From: Nocardia pseudobrasiliensis NBRC 108224
GTDB taxonomy: Bacteria; Actinomycetota; Actinomycetes; Mycobacteriales; Mycobacteriaceae
NCBI RefSeq assembly: GCF_001613105.1
Contig: NZ_BDBS01000024.1
Span: forward strand, 1-64,000
Direction of reading: 5' to 3'
DNA length: 64,000 nucleotides
Below are positions 1 to 7,991 of this stretch, piece after piece. Made by a program: the position numbers and the translations under genes. Numbering within the stretch: the stretch's first letter is position 1; each line of letters begins with the position of its first letter. Below the pieces are notes generated by a model. The model was not told the DNA's origin. It did not search any database and saw only the letters and a list, made by a program, of their open reading frames with translations.

Positions 1-7
1 CTAGCGG

Positions 8-997
8 TCAATCCTCGCGAATCCGAAGCAGGACCTTGCCGACCGTCTCCGACGAGTCGAGCGCCCGGTGCGCCTCGGGGGCCTTGTCGACCGGAATCTC
101 GGCGCTGACGACCGGGACGATCGTGCCGTCGGCGACCGAGGGCCAGACGTGGCGGTGCAGTTCGGAGATGATCTCGGCCTTGCTCGAGCGCCCGGTGGCC
201 GGGCGGCGACGCAGGTTGGTGGCGTGCACGGTGCCGCGCTTGCCGAGCAGTGTCGCGAGATTCAGCTCGCCGCGGAGACCACCCTGCATGCCGATGACGC
301 ACAGCTGGCCGTCCGGGGCGAGGGCGTCGATATTGCGGCCCAGATAGGCCGCGCCCATATTGTCCAGAATGATGTCGGCGCCACCGAATTCGCCGAGGAC
401 CGCGACGAAATCCTCCTCGCGGTAGTTGATCAGGATATTCGCGCCGAGTTCCTTACAGCGGTCCAGTTTGCCCGCCGAACCGGCGGTGACCGCGACCCGT
501 GCGCCGCGGCTGACCGCGATCTGAATGGCATGGGTGCCGATCCCACTGCCGCCGCCGTGGATCAACAGCAACTGGCCCGCGTGCAGACCCGCCCGCATCA
601 CCAGATTCGACCAGACCGTGGCCGCGACCTCCGGCAGCGCCGCCGCCGCCGCGGTGTCCAGACCTTCCGGAATCGGCAGCACCTGCGTCGCGGGTACGAC
701 CACCCGCTCGGCGTAACCGCCCCCGGACAGCAGGGCGCACACGCGCTCACCCGCGCGCCGATCCGCCACGCCCGCACCGACTTCCGCGATCACCCCGGAA
801 CATTCGAGACCGAGGATCTCACTCGCCCCGGGCGGGGGCGGGTAATTGCCCTGGCGCTGCAGTAGATCGGCTCGGTTCACCCCGGCCGCGGTGACATCGA
901 TCGCCACCTCGCCGGGCCCGGGCGGCGGTAGGTCCGGCACCTCCGCCCACCGCATCACCTCGGGCCCACCGAATCCGTCGAGTGTCACTGCGTACAT
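8..997 (-). CDS. NAD(P)H:quinone oxidoreductase, zinc-free MDR family (PIG3/QorA-like)
   Basis: 329 residues, the usual length for medium-chain dehydrogenase/reductases of the quinone oxidoreductase branch. The N-terminal GroES-like half carries LGLECSGVIAEVG (about residues 63-75), and the Rossmann half carries the dinucleotide loop HGGGSGIGTHAIQIA (about 147-161). The catalytic zinc cysteines of alcohol dehydrogenases are absent, as expected for zeta-crystallin/PIG3-type enzymes, which reduce quinones or enones with NADPH in the cytoplasm. ATG start with MYAVTLDGFGG. It lies 27 bp downstream of a 54-codon gene on the same strand, so the two are probably cotranscribed. The exact substrate cannot be read from the sequence. 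Confidence 0.9.
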   Translation of the reverse strand: MYAVTLDGFGGPEVMRWAEVPDLPPPGPGEVAIDVTAAGVNRADLLQRQGNYPPPPGASEILGLECSGVIAEVGAGVADRRAGERVCALLSGGGYAERVVVPATQVLPIPEGLDTAAAAALPEVAATVWSNLVMRAGLHAGQLLLIHGGGSGIGTHAIQIAVSRGARVAVTAGSAGKLDRCKELGANILINYREEDFVAVLGEFGGADIILDNMGAAYLGRNIDALAPDGQLCVIGMQGGLRGELNLATLLGKRGTVHATNLRRRPATGRSSKAEIISELHRHVWPSVADGTIVPVVSAEIPVDKAPEAHRALDSSETVGKVLLRIRED

Positions 998-1024
998 ACC
1001 CGCGACCTTACGACGCTCGGGTGG

Positions 1025-1189
1025 TCATGAGCGCTCGACCGCTGCACGTTCGGCCGTTTCCGCATCCACCCCCTTGGACATAAGGCCCAGCGCCGCCCGC
1101 AATTCGTCGGCGGTCATCTCGGCACAGCCCGCGATGCCCGCGGCCTCGCCCCGGCGTCGCAGTTCCTGCAATCGCTCGGTATCGGTCAT
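1025..1189 (-). CDS. small conserved-type hypothetical protein, 54 aa
   Basis: Short gene on the minus strand, found by reading the frame directly: it begins MTDTERLQELRRRGEAAG and ends AERAAVERS. A very good Shine-Dalgarno (GGAGGTGCG) precedes the ATG, which supports translation. It is acidic and helical, with a segment MTADELRAALGLMSKG; no catalytic motif is visible. It sits directly 5' of the quinone oxidoreductase and probably shares its transcript. Function unknown; it may be a regulator or small partner protein. Confidence 0.6.
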   Translation of the reverse strand: MTDTERLQELRRRGEAAGIAGCAEMTADELRAALGLMSKGVDAETAERAAVERS

Positions 1190-1294
1190 ATCGCACCTCC
1201 TTCCGCCCGCCGACCGAATACCCGTGCGGCCCCGGGTGACACCAGTTCGGCGGCTCGCCTCCGCACCGCGATCCGGCGGACTAGCGTGTGCCGG

Positions 1295-2470
1295 GTGAGT
1301 AGTTTCGCCGACTTCCAGTACGAGATCTACCTGGCCGGATTGTCCGGTAGCGTGCCCGAATTACCCATGACGGCAGCCGGATTGGAACAGCGCGCCCGCG
1401 AGGTGCTGGACCCGGCCGTCTTCGCGTACGTGGCGGGCAGTGCGTCGGCGGAGCGCACCGCGGCGGCCAATCTCGCGGCATTCGACCGGTATCGGCTGTT
1501 ACCGCGTATGTGGCGGGGCGCCACCGCGCCCGGCGCGCGCGATCTGTCGGTGGAGGTACTGGGCACCAAATTGGCCGCGCCGGTGCTGACCGCGCCCATC
1601 GGCGTGCTGGAACTGCTGCACGAGCGCGGCGAGACGCTGGTCGCCGAGGTGACCCGCGAATTGGGTATCGGCATGGTGCTTTCGACCGCCGCGTCCTCGA
1701 CGATCGAGGAGGCCGGGGCCGCGGCCGGGGCGTGGTGGTATCAGCTGTACTGGCCGGGCGATCACGAGCTGGCCCGCTCGTTCGTCGAGCGCGCGGTGAA
1801 GGCGGGCGCCCGGGCGATCGTCGTCACCGCCGATACGCCCGGATTGGGTTGGCGTCCTCGCGATCTGGAGCTGGGGCATCTGCCGTTCCTGCAGGGCAAG
1901 GGCATAGCGAACTATCTGTCCGATCCGGTGTTTCGCGCCAAGCTGGCGACCCCGCCCGAGGAGAGCGAGGAGGCGCTGCGCATGGCCGTGCTCACCTGGG
2001 TCGGGCTGTTCGGCAATCACGGTCTGCGCCCGGCCGATCTGGCCCGGCTGCGCGAGTGGACCGATCTGCCGATCGCGGTGAAGGGCGTATTACATCCCGA
2101 CGACGCCCGCGCGCTCGTCGACGCGGGCGCGGACGCGGTGGTGGTGAGCAATCACGGCGCGCGCCAAGTCGACGGCGCCGCGGCCGCGCTCGACGCCCTG
2201 CCCGCGATCGTGGCCACCATCGGCGATCGCGCCGATGTGCTGTTCGACTCCGGCATCCGCAGCGGTTCGGATGCGATGATCGCGCTCGCGCTGGGCGCCA
2301 AGGCCGTGCTGTACGGCCGCCCGTGGGCCTACGGCCTGGGTCTGGCCGGGCGCGACGGTGTGCGGCACGCATTGCGACTGCTGCTGGGCGACCTCGATCA
2401 GACCATGGGTCTCGCCGGTTGCGCCTCGATCGCCGACCTCGATCGCACGCTGCTGTCGACGCAGCGCTGA
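1295..2470 (+). CDS. FMN-dependent alpha-hydroxy-acid oxidising protein (lactate 2-monooxygenase-like)
   Basis: About 391 residues. The N-terminus SSFADFQYEIYLAGL matches the F-x-D-Y/F-Q-x-E-I-Y opening typical of actinobacterial lactate 2-monooxygenases. The FMN TIM barrel is complete: PVLTAPIGVLELLHE (about 93-107), TADTPGLGWRPRDLELG (loop 4 region), VKGVLHPDDARALVDAGA, and the active-site VSNHGARQVDGA, whose His and Arg bind and deprotonate the 2-hydroxy acid. LFDSGIRSGSDAMIALALGA forms the phosphate-binding end. Family enzymes convert lactate to acetate and CO2 or to pyruvate. GTG at 1295 is preferred over GTG at 1286 because of the N-terminal match. Transcribed away from the upstream minus-strand pair. 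Confidence 0.88.
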   Translation: MSSFADFQYEIYLAGLSGSVPELPMTAAGLEQRAREVLDPAVFAYVAGSASAERTAAANLAAFDRYRLLPRMWRGATAPGARDLSVEVLGTKLAAPVLTAPIGVLELLHERGETLVAEVTRELGIGMVLSTAASSTIEEAGAAAGAWWYQLYWPGDHELARSFVERAVKAGARAIVVTADTPGLGWRPRDLELGHLPFLQGKGIANYLSDPVFRAKLATPPEESEEALRMAVLTWVGLFGNHGLRPADLARLREWTDLPIAVKGVLHPDDARALVDAGADAVVVSNHGARQVDGAAAALDALPAIVATIGDRADVLFDSGIRSGSDAMIALALGAKAVLYGRPWAYGLGLAGRDGVRHALRLLLGDLDQTMGLAGCASIADLDRTLLSTQR

Positions 2471-2511
2471 CCTGGCAACATTCCAAGATTTCCTGCTAAT
2501 AGAATGACCAT

Positions 2512-3000
2512 ATGGCTGAGGAACCGAGCGGTCGCACGGCGCCGGGGCCGAGGTGGCTCAGCTCGGCCCAACAGCGCGCGTGGCGTGCCTATATGGATGG
2601 ACATCAGCGCCTGATGTCGGAACTGAACCGACAGCTGCAGCGCGACAGCGACCTGACCCTGCCCGAATACCGCATCCTGGTGCTGCTGTCCGAATCGCCG
2701 GACCTGTCACTGCGCATGAGCGATCTGGCCGACGGCGTCCTGTCCTCCCGCAGCCGCCTGACCCACCAGATCCGCCGCATGGAGACCCAGGGCATGGTCC
2801 GGCGCACCAGCGCCGAGGAGGACGGCCGCGGCGTGCGCGCCCACCTCACCGAGGAGGGCGTCCGCCGCCTGCAAGCCGCCGCCCCCGGCCACGTGACCGC
2901 CGTCCGCCGCGATTTCATCGATCTGCTGACCCCGGAACAACTCACGGTTATCGGCGAGGTCTTCGAACTCATCGATAAGGAGATCAACAACCGCCCGTAG
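2512..3000 (+). CDS. MarR-family transcriptional regulator
   Basis: 162 residues, ATG start. Winged helix-turn-helix of the MarR type: LPEYRILVLLSESPDLSLRM leads into the recognition region (LSSRSRLTHQIRRMETQGMV, about 82-101) and the wing (EEDGRGVRAHLTEEGVRRLQ). Flanking helices at both ends would form the dimer interface. It lies 41 bp after the hydroxy-acid oxidase on the same strand and may control it or the adjacent remnants, but no operator was identified. The ligand is unknown. Confidence 0.9.
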   Translation: MAEEPSGRTAPGPRWLSSAQQRAWRAYMDGHQRLMSELNRQLQRDSDLTLPEYRILVLLSESPDLSLRMSDLADGVLSSRSRLTHQIRRMETQGMVRRTSAEEDGRGVRAHLTEEGVRRLQAAAPGHVTAVRRDFIDLLTPEQLTVIGEVFELIDKEINNRP

Positions 3001-3319
3001 CGCGGATTGCGATCCATTCGAAAATAAATGCACGACAGTATAATTCGGCCGGCGTACCGGACGAGAATTCTTCCGCATTCGAATACCGGATAGGGGTCGA
3101 CGAAAAGACCCTCCAGAGGTTGCGGTCGAGTTCTGACAGTTGCCCGCACTCGGTTCCGAGATCTCTTGCGGCGCATCGTAGTCCGTGCAGGACCGGCCGC
3201 GTGTGAATAGAATTCACCGGACCGGTAGGAATATTATCCGTCGTCCGAAGCCTCATTTCCGAACTCCCGCAATTCGCCCGGGGACGGACCGCGGTTCCCG
3301 ATCAGCCCGCCCGGCGCAG
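3001..3319. other. AT-richer intergenic stretch upstream of a lasso-cluster remnant
   Basis: About 320 bp without a convincing gene. It is visibly richer in A and T than its surroundings (for example the AAATAAATG and AATATTATCC runs), typical of transferred or decaying DNA. Minus-strand open frames cross it, but they lack a ribosome-binding site and recognisable protein character. I looked for a lasso precursor peptide here and found none. Confidence 0.5.
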
Positions 3320-3638
3320 CCCGCCTGTCTCGCGCTGGGCGGCGCACTCGCCGGCGTCGTGGACGATCCGCTCGTCGACCGGCTCGTCGCCGCGCTCCGG
3401 AGCGGACGCTACGCACAGCTGGCCGGGCTGCTGAACCATCCGCCGATCTTCGCCGAACTCCTCGGCGACGACTCGATGCTGGCGCGGATGAACATCGTCG
3501 ACCCCCGGCGGTTTGGCGGCCGTCCAGGCCGACCCGCTGTCGATCCGCCGCAGTGCCGAAGCCCTGATCTGTACCGCCATGACGGAGCTGTTTCTGCGCG
3601 GCCTGGAAAGCCGGTCGTCACAACCGGTGAGGAGCTGA
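3320..3638 (+). pseudogene. C-terminal remnant of a lasso-peptide cyclase (asparagine synthetase-like), frameshifted
   Basis: Two adjacent frames together read like the tail of the asparagine-synthetase-like macrolactam synthetase of lasso clusters. The first carries DDPLVDRLVAALRSGRYAQL and LLGDDSMLARMNIVDPRRF; the second continues LAAVQADPLSIRRSAEALIC and ELFLRGLESRSSQ and stops at 3636-3638. The frame changes near 3515. The N-terminal glutaminase-like domain and ATP-pyrophosphatase core are missing, so the protein would be inactive. It ends seven bases before the PqqD-like gene, the normal order in these operons, which supports the assignment more than the short match itself. Confidence 0.55.
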
Positions 3639-3644
3639 TAACCC

Positions 3645-3917
3645 ATGTCACTGCTGCGACTCGGCGACGATGCCGTCCTGGATACCACCGACGGAGTCGG
3701 CGTCATCATGGACACCCGGGACGGCGTCTACTTCCAACTGAACCCCACCGCCACGCTCATGGTGCAGATCGCGATGACCTGCGAAACCGAAGCCGAAGTG
3801 GTGCGGCAGCTCGAACAGCGCGTCGACGCGAGTCCCGAGCTGTTGCCTGCCGGACTGGCCGAGCCGATCGGTCAGCTCACCGAACATCGCCTGCTCGCGC
3901 GAACGGACGCCCGATGA
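3645..3917 (+). CDS. lasso peptide biosynthesis PqqD-like leader-binding protein (B1)
   Basis: 90 residues, ATG start with GGAGCT ten bases upstream. It has the PqqD/RRE fold pattern: GVGVIMDTRDGVYFQLNPTA (about 17-36) is the typical beta-hairpin plus 'LN.T' helix start, followed by helices ending in LTEHRLLARTDAR. In lasso-peptide pathways this discrete RiPP recognition element binds the leader peptide and delivers it to the B2 protease and the cyclase. It overlaps the next gene by ATGA, implying translational coupling. It appears intact although the cyclase upstream is decayed and no precursor or transporter gene is present. Confidence 0.82.
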   Translation: MSLLRLGDDAVLDTTDGVGVIMDTRDGVYFQLNPTATLMVQIAMTCETEAEVVRQLEQRVDASPELLPAGLAEPIGQLTEHRLLARTDAR

Positions 3918-4432
3918 CCGATCCGGCGCCCTGGCTCGAGTCCATGCTGTCCGATATCGACGGCGTGCCGCCGCCACCCCGCCTGCCATATCGGCTCCGC
4001 GGTTACGCGCTCCGGCGAACCTGGACGGCGCTACGCCTGCTCCGCGCCCAAGGCCGGGGACCGGCCCACCGCTACCTCCGAGACCTGGCCCCGCCCCCGA
4101 GCCCCTACTCCCCGACCCGCTGGCACCGCCGGTCGCGATCCGACTGGCCCGCCGCGAAATCCTGTTCAGCCAATTGGCCCTGCGAGCAATGCCTCCGAGC
4201 GGAATGTGCCTACCGTTCCCTGTCCCTCGGCGCCTACCTGTCGGCCATCGGCCTACCCGCCGAGGCAATCATCGCCCGCGAACGCACCTGCACCAATCCC
4301 CGCTACGCATGTCACTCCTGGACCGAGCTCTACGGCGAGGTCCTCAACGACAACCCGGATGTCACCATCGGGTTCTCGGTCATGCAACGAGTCCGTGCGG
4401 TGGGTGTGGGATTTGAACCCACGGTGGCGTGA
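3914..4432 (+). CDS. lasso peptide biosynthesis B2 protein (transglutaminase-like leader peptidase)
   Basis: 172 residues, ATG overlapping the B1 stop. The C-terminal half has the B2 cysteine-protease pattern: catalytic Cys in AECAYRSLSLGAYLSAIGL (about 95-113), His in ACHSWTELYGEVLND (about 134-148), and the acidic residue shortly after. B2 proteins cut the leader from the lasso precursor. The reading frame runs into the 3' end of the convergent tRNA-Ser gene, so the last residues (GVGFEPTVA) are simply antisense tRNA. The original C-terminus was probably lost or replaced at that junction. Function is doubtful without precursor and cyclase. Confidence 0.7.
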   Translation: MTDPAPWLESMLSDIDGVPPPPRLPYRLRGYALRRTWTALRLLRAQGRGPAHRYLRDLAPPPSPYSPTRWHRRSRSDWPAAKSCSANWPCEQCLRAECAYRSLSLGAYLSAIGLPAEAIIARERTCTNPRYACHSWTELYGEVLNDNPDVTIGFSVMQRVRAVGVGFEPTVA

Positions 4433-4482
4433 ACCACGACGGTTTTCAAGACCGTTCCCTTAGGCCGCTCGGGCAACCCACC
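4398..4482 (-). tRNA. tRNA-Ser (anticodon TGA)
   Basis: Reading the minus strand from 4482, the acceptor GGTGGGT pairs with ACCCACC at the other end. A class II long variable arm is present, the anticodon loop reads CTTGAAA (TGA anticodon), and the T-arm GTGGGTTCAAATCCCAC is canonical. No CCA is encoded. The 3' end overlaps the end of the lasso B2 frame, which makes this tRNA a plausible former integration site for the island carrying the lasso remnant. Confidence 0.93.
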
Positions 4483-4558
4483 TCGCTTCGGGGGTGAGCC
4501 GAAGCGCTTTCAGCGTACTGGCGGTCGGGGCGCGGTACGCAATCGGTCGGCGATACGA

Positions 4559-5638
4559 TTGTTCGGCTCGATCGGGAAATGGGGTTCGGCAGTGCGCAGC
4601 GTGGTCGGGATGGCGGTCGCCGTCGTGGGGTTGCATGTACTCGGCTGGGGGACGCTGCTGTTTCTGGTTGTGCCGCAGCATCACATGGTCAACGGGGCCG
4701 TGTACGGGGTGGGGCTGGGGATCACCGCCTACACGCTGGGCATGCGGCATGCCTTCGACGCCGATCATATCGTCGCCATCGACAATGTCACCCGAAAGCT
4801 GGTGGCGGAGAAGGGCAGAGCGAAGGCGCAGTCGGTCGGATTCTGGTTCTCCCTCGGTCACTCCTCGGTGGTGTTCATCCTGGTCGCCCTGCTGGCGCTG
4901 GGCGTGCGGGCGCTGGCGGCGAATCTGGAGGACGACAACTCCTCGCTGCAGCGCTGGACCGGGGTGTGGGGGACCAGCGTGTCGGGGGTCTTCCTGATTC
5001 TCATCGGCCTGCTGAATCTGGCGTCGCTGCTGGGCATTTGGAGCGTTTTCCGGCGGATGCGCCGCGGCGAGGTGAACGAGGGCGATCTGGAGCGTGCCTT
5101 GGAACCGCGCGGGGTGCTCGCGCGAGCCGTCGGGCCCGTCATGCGCACCGTGCGTCGCCCCTGGCACATGTATCCGGTCGGGCTGCTGTTCGGGCTGGGC
5201 TTCGACACGGTCACCGAGGTGGGACTGCTGGTGATCGCGGGCGGCGCGGCGGCGACCGGACTGCCCTGGTACGCGATTCTGGTGCTGCCCGTGCTGTTTT
5301 CGGCCGGGATGTCGCTGTTCGACTCGCTCGACGGCTCGTTCATGAGTTACGCCTACGGCTGGGCGTTCGTGCGGCCGATCCGCAAGATCTACTACAACCT
5401 GGTGATCACCGGCCTCTCGGTCGCGGTGGCGTTGCTGGTCGGCGGTCAGGAGCTGATCTCGCTGCTGGTCGAGAAGGCCGGTGTGGACTCCGGGATCGTG
5501 GCCTGGATCGGCAATCTGGATCTGGGCGCGCTCGGCTTCATCATCGTCGGACTGTTCGTGCTGACGTGGGCGGCGGCGGTGGCCGTCTGGCGGCTGGCCG
5601 ATGTCGAACATCGCTGGGGCGCGCGCCTGTCCGATTGA
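4559..5638 (+). CDS. nickel/cobalt permease, HoxN/NixA (NiCoT) family
   Basis: 359 residues with eight or so hydrophobic segments. The NiCoT signature is clear: LGMRHAFDADHIVAIDNVTR (about 60-79) in TM2, plus FSLGHSSVVFILV, LFGLGFDTVTEVGLL and FSAGMSLFDSLDGSFMSYAY. These secondary transporters import Ni2+ or Co2+ with high affinity for hydrogenase, urease or cobalamin enzymes. The start is a TTG at 4559; an internal GTG is possible since the first ten residues precede the first membrane span. It diverges from tRNA-Ser and is a single-gene transcript here. Metal specificity cannot be told from the sequence. Confidence 0.92.
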   Translation: MFGSIGKWGSAVRSVVGMAVAVVGLHVLGWGTLLFLVVPQHHMVNGAVYGVGLGITAYTLGMRHAFDADHIVAIDNVTRKLVAEKGRAKAQSVGFWFSLGHSSVVFILVALLALGVRALAANLEDDNSSLQRWTGVWGTSVSGVFLILIGLLNLASLLGIWSVFRRMRRGEVNEGDLERALEPRGVLARAVGPVMRTVRRPWHMYPVGLLFGLGFDTVTEVGLLVIAGGAAATGLPWYAILVLPVLFSAGMSLFDSLDGSFMSYAYGWAFVRPIRKIYYNLVITGLSVAVALLVGGQELISLLVEKAGVDSGIVAWIGNLDLGALGFIIVGLFVLTWAAAVAVWRLADVEHRWGARLSD

Positions 5639-5731
5639 CCCCTATCCAATTCGTGTGTCGCGGGTCACTTTTGTGACGACGCGGCCATGAGCCGCTTCGA
5701 CGCATTCGATGCGCTCTGGCAGGATGGCGCC

Positions 5732-6787
5732 ATGGTTCGTCGCCGGTTCCGGCGCCGCCTGCCCGGCGCCCTCGCCAGCGCCGCACTGTTGCTCGGTGCG
5801 GTGTTGTACGCGGCGCCCGTCGACGCCGCCCCGGCATCGCCGCCGGTCAACTCCGGTTCGGCCGACGGTCCCGCGCCTGCGACCGAGGACCCCCGCCCGG
5901 CGGTGGCCTCGATCGATCACATCGAACAGATCACCGAACGCCGCCTGCGGGTCTTCGTGAAATCCCCCGCGATGGAACGCACCGTGCAGGTGCAGGTGCT
6001 GTTGCCCGCCGATCGCTCCAAACCGCGCCCCACCCTCTACATGCTCGACGGTCGCAGCGCCGTCAAGGACAGCAACAACTGGATCGAGCGCGCGGGCGCG
6101 GTGGACTTCTTCGCCGACAAGCCGGTCAATGTCGTTCTCACGGTCGGCGGTCCGGCGGGCTATTACACCGATTGGCAGCGCACGGATCCGGTCCTGGGCA
6201 ACAACCAGTGGGAGACATTCCTCACCCGCGAACTGCCCCCGCTGATCGACTCGACCTTCGAGGGCAACGGCCGCGACGCCATCGAGGGCGTCTCGATGGG
6301 GGCCGAGGCGGCCATGATGCTGGTGATGCGCAATCCTGGCGTCTATCGCGCCGTGGCGGCCCACAGTGGTTGCTACGCCATGGGTTCGGATCTCGGCCAG
6401 GCCCAGGCGCGGGCGGTGGTGCGCACCTACGGCGGCGATCCGAACAATATGTTCGGCAACGAGGAAGATCCGGACTGGCTCGCCCACGACGTGATGACCC
6501 ATGCCGACAGCCTGCGCGGCACCGCGATCTTCCTCTCGGCGTCCAGCGGCCTGCCCGGCCCGTACGACACCCCGGGCCATCCGGACTATCCGACCTCGAT
6601 CAGTTTCGGCGGCCCGCTGGAAGCCGCCGCCAACGCCTGCACCATGGCCCTGGCCGATCGACTCGAGCGCATGCGCATCCCGGCCGCGACGGATCTGCGG
6701 CCGGTCGGCACCCATTCGTGGCCGTACTGGGCCGACGAATTGCCCAGGGCCTGGCCGACTCTCGCACAGGCGCTGGGCGTGGGCTAG
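5732..6787 (+). CDS. secreted alpha/beta-hydrolase esterase, antigen 85 (mycolyltransferase)-like
   Basis: About 351 residues. The N-terminus MVRRRFRRRLPGALASAALL followed by a hydrophobic stretch and PVDAAPA is a signal peptide with a likely cleavage after the alanine-rich segment. That is why ATG 5732 is chosen over an upstream ATG at 5687. The nucleophile serine lies in EGVSMGAEAAMML, and the late THSWPYWADELPRAW carries the catalytic His with the HSWxYW signature of Ag85-like enzymes. Family members exchange mycoloyl groups on trehalose and arabinogalactan, fitting a mycolate-containing host. Convergent with the aminotransferase gene. Confidence 0.88.
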   Translation: MVRRRFRRRLPGALASAALLLGAVLYAAPVDAAPASPPVNSGSADGPAPATEDPRPAVASIDHIEQITERRLRVFVKSPAMERTVQVQVLLPADRSKPRPTLYMLDGRSAVKDSNNWIERAGAVDFFADKPVNVVLTVGGPAGYYTDWQRTDPVLGNNQWETFLTRELPPLIDSTFEGNGRDAIEGVSMGAEAAMMLVMRNPGVYRAVAAHSGCYAMGSDLGQAQARAVVRTYGGDPNNMFGNEEDPDWLAHDVMTHADSLRGTAIFLSASSGLPGPYDTPGHPDYPTSISFGGPLEAAANACTMALADRLERMRIPAATDLRPVGTHSWPYWADELPRAWPTLAQALGVG

Positions 6788-6791
6788 CGGT

Positions 6792-7865
6792 TCAGCCGAG
6801 GAAACGCGCGAGGACCGCGGGATCGGTGGCGAAGGCCAGGAACAGGTCGTTCTCGTGCGGATCGCCCGCGGTCACCCGCACGCCGTCGTTCGCGTACGGC
6901 CGCAGCAGAACTCCGGCGTCGGCACTGGCCTCGGCATAGGCCACGCTGCGATCGCCCAGTGGTAGCCAGAGGAAGTTCGCCTCGCTCGGCGGCACGGTGT
7001 ACCCGGCGGTCTGCAGGGCCTCGCGAATCCGATTCCGTTCGGCGATGAGTTTGTCGGTGCGATCGAGCAGTTCCTCGCGCGCCTCGAGGGAGGCGACGGC
7101 CGCGGCCTGGGCGAGCCGGTTCACGCTGAACGGGATGTGCACCTTCAGCAGCGCGGTGATCACCTCGGGATCACCGACGGCGTAGCCGACGCGCAGTCCG
7201 GCCAGTCCGTAGGCCTTCGAGAAGGTCCGCAGCACAAGCACATTCGGACGGCCGCGGCCGATCTCGATGCCGTCGGGATGATCCTCGACGCGCAGATATT
7301 CGTAATACGCCTCGTCCAGCACGACCAGGATGTGGTCGGGCACCGCGTCGAGGAATCGCTCGATCTCGGTGCGCCCGTAGGCGGTGCCGGTGGGATTGTT
7401 CGGATTGCAGACGAAGATCAGCTTGGTGTGCTCGCTGATCGCCGCGGCCATGGCGTCGAAGTCGTGCGCATAGCTGTCGGTGAGCGGAACCTGGACGGCC
7501 CGGGCATTGCCCACCTGGGTCACGATCGGATACGCCTCGAACGACCGCCACGCGAACAGCACCTCGTCCGTCGATGCGGCACAGGTGATCTGGACCAGTT
7601 CCTGGCACAGCGCTACGCTGCCGCAGCCGACGGCCACATTCGCGATATCGACATCGTGGAACCGCGCGACGGCCGCGCGAAGTTCGCCGGCGCCGTTGTC
7701 CGGGTATCGGTTGACCAGCTCGGCCGCCTCGGCGATCGCCTTGGCGACGGTCGGCAGCGGGCCGAAGGTGGTCTCGTTACTGGCCAGCTTCACCGCACCG
7801 GGATTGCTGCGGCCGGGGGTGTATGCCGGGATGGACTCGAGGTCCGGACGAATGCGAGCGGTCAC
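6792..7865 (-). CDS. pat: histidinol-phosphate / aromatic aminotransferase (HisC2/Pat-like)
   Basis: 357 residues; fold type I PLP enzyme. SNETTFGPLPTVAKAI near the N-terminus, CNPNNPTGTAYGR (about 160), DEAYYEYL, and the PLP-lysine motif RTFSKAYGLAGLRVGYAVG are all present. Mycobacterial and nocardial Pat proteins of this size transaminate aromatic 2-oxo acids and can act on histidinol phosphate. GTG 7865 is taken as the start because VTARIRPDLESIPAYTPG is the family N-terminus; the long upstream open frame lacks character. It is transcribed divergently from the dienelactone-hydrolase gene with a 126-bp spacer. Confidence 0.87.
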   Translation of the reverse strand: MTARIRPDLESIPAYTPGRSNPGAVKLASNETTFGPLPTVAKAIAEAAELVNRYPDNGAGELRAAVARFHDVDIANVAVGCGSVALCQELVQITCAASTDEVLFAWRSFEAYPIVTQVGNARAVQVPLTDSYAHDFDAMAAAISEHTKLIFVCNPNNPTGTAYGRTEIERFLDAVPDHILVVLDEAYYEYLRVEDHPDGIEIGRGRPNVLVLRTFSKAYGLAGLRVGYAVGDPEVITALLKVHIPFSVNRLAQAAAVASLEAREELLDRTDKLIAERNRIREALQTAGYTVPPSEANFLWLPLGDRSVAYAEASADAGVLLRPYANDGVRVTAGDPHENDLFLAFATDPAVLARFLG

Positions 7866-7991
7866 ATCAACCACCCTAGAACGTGCCGGACGATCGTGAT
7901 CGGACAGTCGTCGTGGCCGTAAAATTTTCCGCCGACCACCCCCTACATGCGAGTTGTCCCGAACTTTATAAAGGCGAACTACCCTGGATCC

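Noticed and set aside
68..865. Long plus-strand open frame opposite the quinone oxidoreductase
   Set aside because: It is the antisense of a clearly coding gene; its translation is Arg/Gly/Ala low complexity without motifs, a GC-bias artefact.
2984..3256. Minus-strand 90-codon frame between the MarR gene and the lasso remnant
   Set aside because: No ribosome-binding site, overlaps the MarR 3' end, and no recognisable protein pattern; also does not look like a lasso precursor.
4460..5611. Minus-strand 383-codon frame across the nickel/cobalt permease
   Set aside because: His/Gln/Arg-rich antisense translation of a membrane protein gene; not a protein.
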